Assembly: GCA_963070105.1 (NCBI GenBank)
Contig: OY718806.1
Coordinates: forward strand, 3,989,865-4,053,864
Direction: 5' to 3'
Length of the DNA stretch: 64,000 nt
Source: Litomosoides sigmodontis
Taxonomy: Eukaryota > Nematoda > Chromadorea > Rhabditida > Onchocercidae
In this document: positions 24,150 through 36,919 of the stretch, piece by piece
Numbering within the stretch: position 1 is the first letter of the stretch
Layout of the letters: every line of letters begins with the position of its first letter
Translations under genes and position numbers: made by a program
The notes under the pieces: model-generated
Databases searched by the model: none
What the model was told of the DNA's origin: nothing
What the model saw: only the letters and a program-made list of their open reading frames with translations

Positions 24150-26459
24150 ATCACCAGTAACGCAGTGATTGAACAGATCATTTCTGATTCAGATAAACAA
24201 GCTAAAACTCTAAATGATCGGAATAAACGTGAATATTCACAACGTAAACGTGTAGTTGACGTCTACTTATAAACTTCAGATAACTCAAAACTGTGTCACG
24301 AAATGTAAGCCAGTAATGCGTTACTAATTACCAATGACTTAGTGAATTCCAGTACAGCGTAGAATCAATCACTAATTAATTTGCTGATCTACAACAATTG
24401 TTATGCATTTGCAATTTCATGAAATTTACAAATAGCAAACAATTCAAACATCAACTGAACAAAATTCTGCCTCAAAATCATCCGTGTTATAACTTGCAGC
24501 TACCCTATTCACCGTATTTCGAAAAAATTTTAGTTCCATCATGCAGCATTTGACGTGGAACTGCAATTTTGTCGAATTCAAACAGATTTCAGGTTCGCAA
24601 TAATATTAATTTGATTTCAACAATAGTAAGATCGTTCAGTTCAATATCATATTGGTAAGAAGCCTTATTGGGGAAGATCACAAAAAATAATCTAAGCCAT
24701 CCAACCACGACATAAACACACCATACTAGCAGCCTCCTATTTTTCTGCTGATGCGCAGAAAAGTTTCGAAGTGTTCATTCTTCACTCAGTTTTAAAGCAA
24801 ACAACTGATCCAGTCAGGGATTGAAAGAGGAGAAACCCAGCCCGAAACAAAGGACTGCAGTGTTTCTAATGTTTCTTGAACAAAAATCCGATTTCGAAGT
24901 GAGATAGATGCAAATGAAAACTGACGTTGCTGAAATACGAATGCAGCTTTTCTGAGCACATTGCCCTCATTTCTTCACTTCAAAATTCAAAATCTGTAGC
25001 ACCGCATAATGTGCAGCACTACGTACAGGTTCAACCTTCGGCAGACATCATCGATAAACGCCTCAAGGACGGAATGGAACAGTCAGTGTCCCCGGACTTC
25101 CATACGTTTAGCGGTATTTAATTTACTCTTAGTGTTGCCTTCATTCACTTCGAAAATTTCGCCTATCGACATCAGCGCGAAAATTCGCCGAACACAAGTC
25201 TGTTTTTTAGAATAAGATCTTATTTCGGTCCGTATCTGTTTTGACACATCGTCTTAGGTGATGTCAGCGCGCTAGTACACAAACACATCATTGGTTACTC
25301 CACTTGTGGTAGTTACGTCTCACTTCTCATCTGTAATCTCCGCAATAGCACTTCTCAATCAACTAGATTCTCACTCCCTTTTTGTCACATCCTTCAGCTT
25401 ACTGCGTCTGAGGAAACAGTGTAAAATTGCAAAAACTCGGGTCTTTGAATTATGCTATCTCAGAGCAACCACGCACATGTTCAACATCACGGCATAGCTA
25501 TTTCATGAATAGAGAATGTTATATCGCAGAAATGATAACGGTTTTTTATAAAGGGCAGTTGTATAGGCACTTATTTATGAAAAGTTAAGAGTGCCAACGT
25601 GGACAACAATAATAATATGAAAGAATATGAAGTGAAGCAAAAAACAACGGAGTAGCGCGATGCTTTGCCACCTATTGAAAAAGATCTGAGAGTTGTTGAA
25701 CGTTTTGTCATATATGACGGGGTAGACTGTGCAGGTCAGCAATTTCTGAAGGATGTTCTTGGTGATGATGGGGGTAAGAGAAACTGGCTTTCCCCTCCGA
25801 ACACAAAATTCCAGGTTTTCAACTCTTCGCCTAACAATCGCGACAGAACTTCACCTCACCCACGCCCCAGCAGTACTAATTTAACGAGAACTAACGTAAA
25901 CCGTAGCGAACCAAAGTTACCCGCCCGAACAGCAGACACTAGCGACCTACCAACCTACCCACAGGCACACCGCAATGTGGTGTGATCAAAAATGCAGCTC
26001 GTCTAATTTTCATAGTGTCTCTCTGAAATTCGGAGCACACATGTCCATTGCAATCGGCTGGCCAATCAAATTGTGCTTAATCACAGAAAGTCTAGGAGAT
26101 GGGTGGAGCCAAGTGGTCGTCTGGGTAGTATTTAATACTAAGTGGTGGTTGGCTGTTACTGTACGAAGTGGTTCGATTGCAGGCGGTGATGCGTGCGTGT
26201 GTGTACGTACGTGTTAGTTTGAAAAAAACGTTCTCTAGAATTTTTCTTCCATTTCGTTTAGGCTTTTTCTGAATTTGCCTGGAGCATTTTTGTGTTTTAC
26301 AAATATAGCAGGGGTTGTTTGTTGCTGGTAGCGCCTTAAAGCCATTGTGGATATGGAAAAAGAGGAAAGAGATATGCCACGTGCTTTTTTTAGGGTATAT
26401 ATCGTCGTTTTCTTTCCGGACCTCCTTCTTTCAATCAAGGGACGAATCGTTGTACATTT
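24150..26459. other. Divergent intergenic region between SPP and endoplasmin
   Basis: About 2.3 kb between two ER quality-control genes transcribed apart. A GC-higher stretch lies at about 25750-25980. A CCAAT box is at about 26060, a GCCACGTG element at 26376-26383 and a TATATA run at about 26395-26401. No coding exon was accepted. Confidence 0.55.
26375..26402 (+). promoter_or_regulatory. Endoplasmin promoter: GCCACGTG element plus TATA-like run
   Basis: TGCCACGTGC carries the CCACG/ACGT core bound by XBP1/ATF6-type bZIP factors in ER-stress elements; it is also a CACGTG E-box. A TATATATC run follows about 10 bases later, and the endoplasmin ATG is about 75 bases downstream. The placement suggests an ER-stress-responsive core promoter, by inference only. 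Confidence 0.4.
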
Positions 26460-29400
26460 ATGGCTAGTAATTATACAATAAGCCTCATTATCCTCACCGC
26501 CATTCTGTTTCTTTTGGGTATGTTCTTAATACACATCTTTCATAACTTTTTCAATCTTTCCATTGCACAAATCATTGAATTTAGTGGTGTTTTCATTTTA
26601 CCATTGTAATATGGAGGGATTAAGGTTTAGCAGTTCGGTTGCTCTGGATATGCTTCTAATGATATACTGTTCAACGGTGAGCTTGTTTTTAGACTAAGCA
26701 CTGCGTGATTAGGCCACAAACTTTATGCCCGATTTTTTTGCAGGCTTTTTTCCATACACAAAGGTTAACGCCATAGTTGAGTCAAACGATATAGAAACTG
26801 TGAAGGAAAATATTGGAAAAATTAAGACAAGTTCGAAAACGGATGATGAAACTATCCAGAGGTTGGGTTATATCCTATTGTTTATAATTCTGATGTGTGC
26901 TTAGGCTTTGTAATTCGCCAAGTGTAAAAAAAACGAATTCGGTTCCAGGGAGGAAGAAGCAATCAAATTGGATGGACTCTCTGTTGCCGAAATGAAAGAA
27001 TTAAGAACTCGAGCAGAGAAACATAGCTTTCAGGCTGAAGTAAATCGTATGATGAAACTGATTATTAACTCTTTGTATAAGTAAGTCCAAATTTATGTTC
27101 GGTTTTCAACATTTTTGAAATTAGATAATCTGTGTTATAGCATTTTTCAGTTAAAATGACAAACTAGACATGCTAATGATTTATATAACTTGCTTTACTT
27201 GTTATTTTCAATACCGTTTGGCGTGGCATTGGTATTTATTTTTAGAAATAAGGAGATCTTTCTTCGTGAGTTGATATCAAATGCTTCGGATGCACTGGAC
27301 AAAATTCGGTTTGTGTCACTAACGGATCCATCGGTTCTTTCGGCTACAGATGAGCTTTCAATTCGAATTAAGGTACGACTGCTTATTTTACTATTTTGTA
27401 GTAGAGTATTTGAGCAAATTTTCAGAACATTTGGTTTTCCTTCGTCGAATTTCAGGCAGATCCAGAAAACCACATGTTACATGTGATTGACACTGGCATT
27501 GGAATGACAAAAACGGATTTGATCAACAATTTGGGTACGATAGCGCGATCAGGAACATCAGAGTTCTTGTCGAAACTGCTGGATTCTTCTACATCATTGG
27601 AACAACAGCAAGACATGATCGGACAGTTTGGTGTCGGTTTCTACTCTTCTTATCTTGTTGCAGATCGTGTCGTCGTAACTTCGAAACACAATGATGATGA
27701 TCAATATATTTGGGAATCTGATAGTTCTTCGTAAGTTTTCATGCATCTTTGCTGGATTTTGAGTAACTTTATGTGCTAGAGCTTCATATGAACCGTGTTT
27801 TGTCACCTCTCTTTATGAATTTATTTGAATGAAATAAAACATTCAATTCCCGCAATTTTAGATTCACGGTTGCTAAAGATCCTCGGGGTGCTACTTTGAA
27901 GCGCGGCACACAAGTTACGTTGCATCTGAAGGAAGAAGCTTATAACTTCCTAGAAGCGGATGCATTGAAGAGCTTGGTGGAAAAGTACAGTCAGTTCATC
28001 AATTTTAACATCTATATATGGCAATCAAAGGTGATTTAGCTTAATAATTTTAACTTTTTTCTTGAGAAAGCTTGTTGCATACTGTACTGTCTTTTTTAGA
28101 CAGAAACAGTTGAAGAACCCATTGAAGAAGAAATGGAAAAAGCAAAAGAAGAAATGGAGAAAGCAATTGATGAAAAGACTGAAGATGCGGATGGTAAGGT
28201 TGAGGAGGACAAAACGGAGGCGAAAACCAAGAAGGTTGAAAAGACAACGTGGGATTGGGAAAAAATCAACAATGTTAAGCCAATCTGGATGCGAAAGAAC
28301 GATGATGTAGAAGTGGAAGAATACAACGAATTTTATAAGAGCATTACTAAGGTTCATGAAATGGATGTTTTTCCTAACAAGAATTTTCTTATTTATGTTT
28401 ATCGTATACATTTTGAATGTGAAGTTTATTCTAGAATTTCAAGTCTTACAAATTTATTTGCACAATTTTTCTTTCTAAAAATCGAGCCCTTCCAGCAATA
28501 TGCTAACCTTTGCTATTTCAGGATCATGAAAATCCTCTTGCACATGTTCATTTTACAGCCGAGGGAGAGGTCACCTTCAAATCTATTCTCTACGTGCCTC
28601 GACATAGTCCATTTGATATGTTTCAAAATTACGGAAAGGTAGAATTTTTTTGCAGTAAGTCTCAGTTGTTGTGGTGAATCCTGAGGCCACTAATTTTGAT
28701 ATCCTATTTTTGTCGCCATGTTTCTTGGTTTTATTAGGGTAAATTAATTCATTTCATTGATCTTCAGGGTACGGACAATATCAAGCTATATGTGCGTCGT
28801 GTTTTCATCACTGATGATTTTCATGATATCATGCCGAAGTACCTATCTTTCATCCGTGGCATAGTAGATTCAGATGACCTACCACTGAACGTTTCGCGTG
28901 AAACACTTCAGCAGCATAAACTTTTGAAGGTATTTCTGCTTCAAATAATGTAGAAATATGAGGTGACCCATTGCATACTCATGTAAGCCCTTAAATTCTG
29001 CTCTCATTACGCTTATAAAGGTAGGTTCATTTTAGGTGATTAAGAAGAAACTTGTAAGAAAAGTATTGGATATGTTCAAGAAGATGGAACCTGGTGATTT
29101 TGAAGATTTTTGGAAGGAATACAGTACAAATATCAAATTGGGCATCATGGAAGATCCCACAAACAGAACTCGCCTTGCAAAGCTTCTGCGCTTCTACTCT
29201 TCAAATAAAAAAGTAATGTTCTTGGTTCTTTAACAGTATGTCTCCATTCCTAAATCTGAAATCTTTTGCGAAGGAAAGCTCTGTTTTTTGGTTTTCTCAC
29301 TACATTATGTTTTCATTGTTGCAGGATAAAATGACTTCACTTGCTGAATACGTAAGCCGGATGAAAGATAAGCAAGAAATGATATTTTATATTGCTGGAA

Positions 29401-30686
29401 ATTCACGAGAGGAGGTTGCTCTTGTAACATATTCTTGAAAAAGTGCTCAGGCATTGAAAGGAAACAATAATAAGTTGTCCCTGAGAAATTTCTGAAGTCA
29501 GTGTGATTTGAATTTTTTATAGGTGGAATCTTCACCGTTTGTTGAGCGTTTACTTAAGAAAGGATATGAGATATTGTATTTGGTGGAAGCCGTTGACGAA
29601 TATGCCATCCAGTCGATGCCAGAATTCGATGGAAAAAAGTTCCAGAATGCGGCTAAAGAAGGGCTGAAAATTGATGACGGTGAGAAGAATAAAGAAATGC
29701 AAGAACAGTTGGAAAAGGAATTTGAACCGCTGACGAATTGGCTCAAAAATGTGGCTTTGAAGGTCTGTGACACTTGTACAGGCTTCATCTGGTTCGAATA
29801 GTGTTTAAATGAAGCAGTGAGTTAAGAGAAAAAGTGTTCAGTGCTAATTTGTCACTTCATATTGAAATTCGAACTGAGGCGCAGTACCCTTAAATTTGGA
29901 ATGATATGCCATACAGAGGTTAACATTTTTTACATGAAAGAGTGTAAAACATTTACTTTTATTTTAATCTTATAACCAGCAGTTTTGTGACGTATTATCT
30001 CTTGTAATTCAAATATGCTGCTTCGTTTTTTGAGTTCACACTTTTTTTTGGATTTGAATATATTTTTAGGATAAGATTGAGAAAGCACTCGTTTCACAAC
30101 GTTTGGTCCAGTCACCATGCGCACTAGTTGCATCTTCGTACGGTTGGTCGGGCAACATGGAACGAATCATGAGGTCTCAAGCGCATGCAAAATCGTATGA
30201 TCCAACTCAGGTTATTTTGTTTGAATCAAATTTTTCGAGGTAAGTAATGGGATTTGTATTGCGTGATTTCCATCAGTTTTTTGCAGGAGTTCTACGCAAA
30301 TCAGAAGAAGACATTCGAAATCAACCCACGTCATCCTGTTATCAAGGAATTACTGCGTCGTGTGCAATCTGGGGAAAGTAATGAAAAAGCTGTTGATACA
30401 GCTATGCTTCTTTTTGAAACCGCTACATTACGGTCTGGTTTTACTCTGAACGATCAGGTTGGATTTGCTGAACGAGTTGAGCAGGTATGTCCATTTAAAT
30501 ATGCTTGATTTTAATTATTTCATTACCGTGTGTATGTCTTATTACAATTTGTGGACATATTTTCAGATTCTTCGCCGAACGATAGATGTATCACTGGATG
30601 AACCAGTGGAGGAGGAACCTGAAATTAATGAAGAGGAAAGAAACAAGATAGAGGAAAAAGATGAAGCAGAGCATTCAGAACTCTGA
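26460..30686 (+). CDS. HSP90B1/enpl-1: Endoplasmin (ER-lumenal HSP90, GRP94)
   Basis: ATP-dependent chaperone of the ER lumen that folds secreted and membrane proteins. About 15 exons give roughly 790 aa. It starts with a signal peptide ([20 protein letters not shown]). The N-terminal ATPase domain shows [23 protein letters not shown] and [13 protein letters not shown] Lys/Glu-rich charged linker follows (exon 28101 to about 28351). The middle domain has NVSRETLQQ and the C-terminal domain contains [12 protein letters not shown] and [11 protein letters not shown]. The protein ends in HSEL, an ER-retrieval variant of KDEL/HDEL, which separates it from cytosolic HSP90 (MEEVD end) and mitochondrial TRAP1. 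Main exons lie at about 26460-26517, 26749-26869, 26949-27081, 27246-27372, 27456-27732, 27862-28029, 28101-28351, 28524-28638, 28769-28929, 29037-29212, 29325-29420, 29522-29761, 30071-30211, 30288-30484 and 30568-30686. Confidence 0.97.
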
Positions 30687-33600
30687 ACTTCTTTTTCATA
30701 TAATTTTGTATGCAAAGCTGTTGCTTATGAATGAAGCGAAACTTATCCGTAATTGTGAACAATTAGCACAACCAACATTGTTGTTTTCTGCGAAAAAGTG
30801 TTTAAAGCTCCAAACGGTTTGAAGTTTGCAATGTACTATATGCCACTTCGACAATTACCTCTATAAATATTTGAAAATTTCTGTCTTACTCACCCGAAAT
30901 GTTGTGCTTGACGGTTGTTTTGTTTTTTAATGTTTGCTTCAATTAGTTTTGTTGTCAAGTGATCTGTTACGGATAAGGATACTTAATTTTGAGCAAAAAT
31001 TTAGTTGAGATCGCACTATTACCGCCATTGAAGTCATCAATATTTGCTACTTGTGGCAACTGTCAGCATTCAGAGTCTTGCTTCATTATTGTTAATGGTT
31101 TTAGGTGATCTAGTGGGTGTAATTTATTGTTGTCTTCCCTTATATTTGTTGTTTCAAATGTTGGTCCTTCTTGTTCTCTTTTTTGCAAGTCAACTTTTAT
31201 GATGTCCATCCTGATATCTCCAGTTGTGGGGAATGATAAGCTACGATATCCCTGGTTGACAGATGCACTATATTAAGCTGGTGGTTTTTGAGGATATAAC
31301 ATAAGCGACACAAATGAATGGTGTACGGCACAGCTCTCGCTCAGCAACTGCTAGCAAACTGCCGAGGTTGATAATTCATGCAGTCAAATTCGTAAAGAAT
31401 GTTATCTCTTCCACGCAATACAAATGCTTTGATATTAGGTATAGATAGCGTGATGTTATGTTGAAGTGGATCTGGGGAAGTTTCACTATTGTCCGGCGAA
31501 GTATTTGGTTGATACAAGTGCTGGAAACTGCATTTTTCGTGGGATAGCGAATAGATTGGTGGTTTTCAGTGGAAAACAGCATCTGTTGCGCATGGCTCTG
31601 AATCGCCGGATGTTGCTACAAGTTAATGCAGATGTAGTCAGTATAAAAGGGGCATGAAGATTTGAAACAGAGAACCCTAAATTAGCAAGATTCGGCGATC
31701 AGTTTTCCTACGGATGTAAGGTATTATGTTCAAAGCTCAGTTAGATGTAATTTAAAACATGTTTCGAAGTTCAGGAGTGGATGAGAAGGTTTGTTTGCAA
31801 TTTGAGATCAATTTTATAATTTAAATTTACGATTTGTGAAACTGATCGGTTCTTTTTGAATATATACGATTTCAACACTCCTCTAAATGAAATAATCCAG
31901 TATGCTATTTCACTGTTTTAAAATCACTAATGTGAACCCGCCGCGTTTTGCTCCAAGAAATTTTGGTAAATGAACACTATTCCCATCCCACTGTTTTGAC
32001 ATTTTCGAAACTCGATGTCCTCTGATGCTTATTTGATGATTCCTTTGATGATTTGATTCCTGTTTCTCATGACAAAATCTCGAATGATTAATTTTTTATA
32101 GTGGTTGCATGAGCGGTAACAGCAGATGATCAGTGTGTTCGAGCTCACATTAAGTATAATTTAATTGAAAACACCTATGGTAGGTGAATGTCGAATTTTG
32201 AAGTGCTTCCTCTCAATTTTTAATATTACTTGTACTTTATATTTCACCTAATGTTAAAGCTAAGGCTTAAAAATCTTTAAATTTCATCCAACTCTTTTAG
32301 TTTGTTGTGTTACTAAGTTTGGTTAACAACCGTCGTATACTTTTATTACTGAACTTGTGGCTTATTTGCAACGGCAGCAGTTATGGAGGAGCTCTTCCAA
32401 GGAACAGCAAATTCCAAATGCGAATGCTAGAATGATTAGCTTAGATTATTGGGATGTAGACGTTTTTTCTTCGCATTTTATGTCTGTTTGTTCTGAAATG
32501 CTATCAATTTTCAGTTTTTACACTTGAAAATGTTTCGGATGAGAAGTGGTGTTCACTAGTATGTAACAGACCTTGAACTAAGTAGTAGATGACATTTTGA
32601 TGCAGAATAGTGTAAGATTCCTCTGTTCTTTCCATTGTTTCAATTGTTGGCAAGATTTTTAGGTAGAAAATCACTCAGCCAAATCTTTAACATGTCAAAT
32701 GAAAGTTCAGGCAAGTTTTGGTAATTCATGATCATTGCTCGTCATATGCGATGCTTCCAGAAATTTTTTTTAATTGATCATTTTGCGCACTTTTGCCGTG
32801 AGGCAAATGGGACAGTTATATGATCAGAACAGGTACGTAAATGCATCCTTCATTTTTGTTCTGTTTCATTATGGCTTATTTGTACCAAGAAGCATTTGTA
32901 GCAAACAGTCTCATAGGTATACGTTTGGCAGCAAATCTTTGTTATGGAACTGCAAATGATTCGTCATTAATTTTTGATACATCCAAGAATGTATCACAGA
33001 GTATTTGCCAAGAAGAATAAGCATTTTTTGACAACGTAAATACAAATTTTTAAGTGACATAGGATAAATTCTTCCCCTTTGGATAAACTTATTGCCGCTC
33101 TGCGCGTTTACACCGAGAAAAAAGACTGTCAGTGCTGCGTTCCAATCTGTTTTATTTGCAGACACCGCCATCTCTATCATCGTCGTCATCGTCCCTGTGC
33201 TATTTGCAGGAAGTATTTCGCTTAAGACTCCATCTGCTAAAAAATGATCGAATTTACGTTTTACAAATATCACACAAGAAAGAGTGAGTTATTTCTGAAG
33301 CCTTGGAAATGAAGCATTGTTATAACATAACCATACACCTCTCATGCTCACTGAAAATTGTTTCTAATGCTGAAACTCAACACTGGCAATTTGTACTTGG
33401 AATCTGAGTAATGAGCGTTTGGCCTTTGTAAAGAAATGACAAAAAAGAAATGGTTCTCAGCAAAGTCCACGAAAGATGAAATGAAAACAGTTTTGTTAGG
33501 ACCGTCATTATTATTATAAGGAACGCTAAGTTACAGGAAAACATCATCAGCCATGCAAATTCGAAATGCAATAAGTCGGCGGATGAAGAGAAAGCCCAAT

Positions 33601-33884
33601 AAGGCACGGGGTGGCGTAGGCTGGAGAACGGAAGGGAACCATTAATTGAATTGTCTATGTTTCACTCGTCCGCTACACTGAATCCAAATGTATGGCACCT
33701 ATGCTGCCTGTACGTGCACGTATCTGTACACGCATATTCCGAATATAGCATTCTAAAAAGTAAGAAGCACGAATCAAGAGATCCGCAATGTATTTATTAC
33801 ATCAACGACACCACCTGTAAAGCAATGTAGGCTGCTCCTCCACACTGCACCGATCGCAAGCAGCAACATCCACGTACCGCGCTC

Positions 33885-33983
33885 GTCACGTGTATGCGCA
33901 AGGGATGCTTGCCACTCCTATCCATCTCTTTTCTTACGTCTTTTCGTTATTTGTTGGCTGCTCGCCAACATGAGTCACGTGCA
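33885..33983 (+). promoter_or_regulatory. Pair of GTCACGTG E-boxes (CLEAR-like)
   Basis: GTCACGTGTA at about 33885-33894 and GTCACGTGCA at about 33974-33983 match eight core bases of the GTCACGTGAC site bound by TFEB/HLH-30-type factors. They sit 3 kb upstream of FNIP. Binding and target are inference. Confidence 0.3.
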
Positions 33984-34304
33984 GATGGCGTGCGAGGCAA
34001 GTAGATGATGTGGATAGAGCAGACGGTGAGCCAAGAAACTGGGCTCCACGCAGACACAACCAGAGGCAGAGACAGGTAGGCAGTCGGATAGACAGACATT
34101 GTGAGTACGTCTTCCAACGTTGTGTGCGTTTTAGGACGGGCATCATCAATTAGTACGGTGTTTTTGTGCAGGTTTCAATTGAACTGAATTGAATTGAACA
34201 TTGAGCGTAATGCATCAGCACCCGCCTCCGACGATTTGGTGGTCTGAGAAGGATCATTGCTCCTTATCGCAGCAACTCTTCCTCGTTCTCGTTATGCGGT
34301 CGAT

Positions 34305-34325
34305 CGGTCGGTCGGTCGGTCGGTC
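34305..34325. repeat. Short (GGTC)n tetranucleotide run
   Basis: Five consecutive GGTC units in the GC-higher island, preceded by the variant GGTCGATC. Confidence 0.85.
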
Positions 34326-36828
34326 TCTCGCATTGGCCCCTGCGATGACGATCATGCAACGCCCGTTCCTCGCCACCATTGTCTCCTCTCATTATTTGTT
34401 GATTAAGAGAAGTGACACCACTGGTTGTCATGTGCATGTGCAGTACTCGGTGCAATCTCCCAGTCACCATCATCACAACCTGGATAACACCTAGTGTACT
34501 GTCTATCGTAACCCTTCCTAACCTGTGATCAGCTTCAAGGAGGATTACATAGACGACCTAGCATCTCGCAGTAGCAGTAAGAGCTGTCATCGTCCTCGCC
34601 GCTCCGACATTACGACCCACTTCTTCCGAATACAGAAATGAATGCACGCATAAAAATAAGTGAAAGTGTGTTGAGCAGGACAGGGAAGCTTTTCGCGGCA
34701 TACTAGCTCTTCATACATTCCAACTATCACATATTTTGCTTTTTATTTTCAAATTTATTGGTAAAATGAATGCACTGAACAGGTGTGGTTTTTAACTGCT
34801 GTAAATCATTCACACTCAGAACATTACCGAACGAGAGATTCATCCATCAGAAAATTATTTCATTCATAACTTGTTGCGAGTCCTTTCTGTTGCTTAAGTT
34901 TGAGACAGAAAATCTAATTCCAGGTGAGCATTTCTCGTTTCCAGACAGCGCAGTTGAGTGCCACAGAAGTATTTCGCAAGTCCCTTGAGACAACACCCAA
35001 GCCGAATACGAATTTCGAAGCGATGACGTCAGCGCTTTCGTTCTGCCTCTCTTCGCCCAACTTCCCGTTTCCCTTCCAAAGATGACGTGTAAAGAGTATG
35101 GAGTATGAATTCAATAGGATCTACCGCTTCTCTCTGAATCGTTGCCTCCTCTTGTGACTGACTGTTGCTATATTAGATGCCAAATGATAATATCTGCGCT
35201 CCATTTCCCCCCAACTGCCCGTTTGCTATCGGTTTTTGACAATAAGAAAATTCAGTTCTTCCTTCTAACACGTAGCTTTATGTCCAGTCCACTTGTCCTT
35301 CTTTTTACGATTGCAATTCCCCCATCCTTCGATCACTTTTCTTTATGTGTGTGTAATAGGATAATACATCGAAACAATCCGCAAATCCCTAACGTCAAAC
35401 AGTCGAAGTCTTGCCAAGTTGATGAATTGATGATACTGTTTTCAAAATGCAGGTGAAGAGTGAATCATACGTGTACATATAAGACGCCCTCTACTTGACA
35501 ATTCCAGGAGAAAAGATCAAAGATTAGCACTGAAGTGGTGAAGCACTGCTTTCCGCATCGTGCAAATAAGAAGTTTTCCTGTGAAACCGTATATATGTAG
35601 TATGTTGCTTTTTTTTCCTGCCATCGAGTGGAGTAGAAATAATCTCGCTGAGAACTGTATTAATATTTTAAAATGGTTACAATGAATGCTTATAATTCGC
35701 AGACACTGTTCTTATCGTTCGACGAGTTATTTGAATTCTTCGAATTATACGTGGCCAGCAGTGCTGTAACTAATCCATTGTGCTCTTACTGGCTCACAGA
35801 CTTGCAGGATTAAGCAAAAGGCATTTCGACATTTGCACACAAAACAGTTAGAAAAGTTCATTTTTTTTTTCATCCATACTCTTGCTAAACCAAAGCAAAT
35901 CTAATTAGAGGTTTTTGATGAACCCATTGATTGGAATTCTTGCCTTCATTCTGTACTGATGCATCAAAATGATCGTTGGCAATCCGTGCTAATCTTCCGT
36001 AGCATTACTGGACGTTGAATTATCATTATTCAGTGAGGCTGGCAGTGTATTACTGCTGACTCACGCTTACGTGGTCAGTGGGAGCTATCAAGCTTTGCTT
36101 CTTTTCCATCCGTTTTTCATTAACTATTGAATTAAATAAATTTGTTGGATTATTCTTCAAACGAAAAATATGGGCATTTTTCCATTCTTGAAACCAATTT
36201 TAGTTACCGCTTTAAAACTTTTTTTCTAATTAAAACTCTCACCGTATAAATGTAGTATGTTGATTGTTAGCAAAAAAAAATTTTTTTTAGGATTCCTGGA
36301 AATATTGAAATAAACACATCTGAGAAGTGTAAGGTCCCCCTTGTCGATGAGAGCGGCGGGATTAGTTTTGCATGATCGAAATTAGTGAGCTATTGTTTGA
36401 AAAGAATTACGCTTTTCAAGTTTTTCTTTTTAATGAAATAATTTTGTGTTTTATTTACATTCTTACAAAGTTCCACTTCCTTTATGAGGTGGCCGTGAAG
36501 ATATGAATTTCAATAGTTGGACATTGTCAAGTTTCACAGGGAAGGTACTTCAAGATCCATCATGAGTGTCCTTCGGTCCGTTACTTTTGAAAACTTTAGC
36601 ACTTTGAGTGAAATAACAAATGGACCTATTCCAGCAGTCGATGGTTAAGTTTCAAAAACTGCATGTCTGGACATGGTATAGGACGTCTTTGTCTTCAGCA
36701 TGGGAAGAGTGTTGAAGGAACGTCAAAAAATAAAAGCGGAATAGTTGCTGTGGAAGGAGTAGGATCTGTAAATTGAAAAAAATCGTTGCGAATTCGTAAT
36801 TTGCATCTTTGGTGAATTCTTGTAGTAT

Positions 36829-36840
36829 CATTTTTTCAGC
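36829..36840 (+). promoter_or_regulatory. Candidate spliced-leader acceptor ahead of FNIP
   Basis: CATTTTTTCAG ends at 36839, 80 bases before the FNIP ATG, with no coding frame upstream. SL addition or a 5' UTR intron would both fit. Confidence 0.35.
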
Positions 36841-36919
36841 ATATAGGTAAGATGGAGTTGGTTGTTTGGGAGAAAAGTGCATCTTATCGGACATTACTGT
36901 TGTGAGAATAAACCTGGCA

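Larger units (their letters stand above)
30687..36839. other. Gene-poor interval between endoplasmin and FNIP
   Basis: No supported gene. The first part is AT-rich and includes the endoplasmin 3' UTR. A GC-higher island at about 33830-35130 holds two GTCACGTG sites and a (GGTC)n run. Isolated exon-like frames (for example around 32364-32450) could not be linked to anything. Confidence 0.5.

Noticed and set aside
25665..25985. 106-codon open frame on the plus strand
   Set aside because: It is in the SPP-endoplasmin promoter region, with a Pro/Thr/Asn-rich end due to local GC-rich sequence, and no conserved motif or splice partner.
32364..32450. Exon-like plus-strand frame containing LWRSSSKEQQIPNANARM
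   Set aside because: It has a possible acceptor and donor but no partner exon or recognisable family; isolated frames of this length occur by chance.
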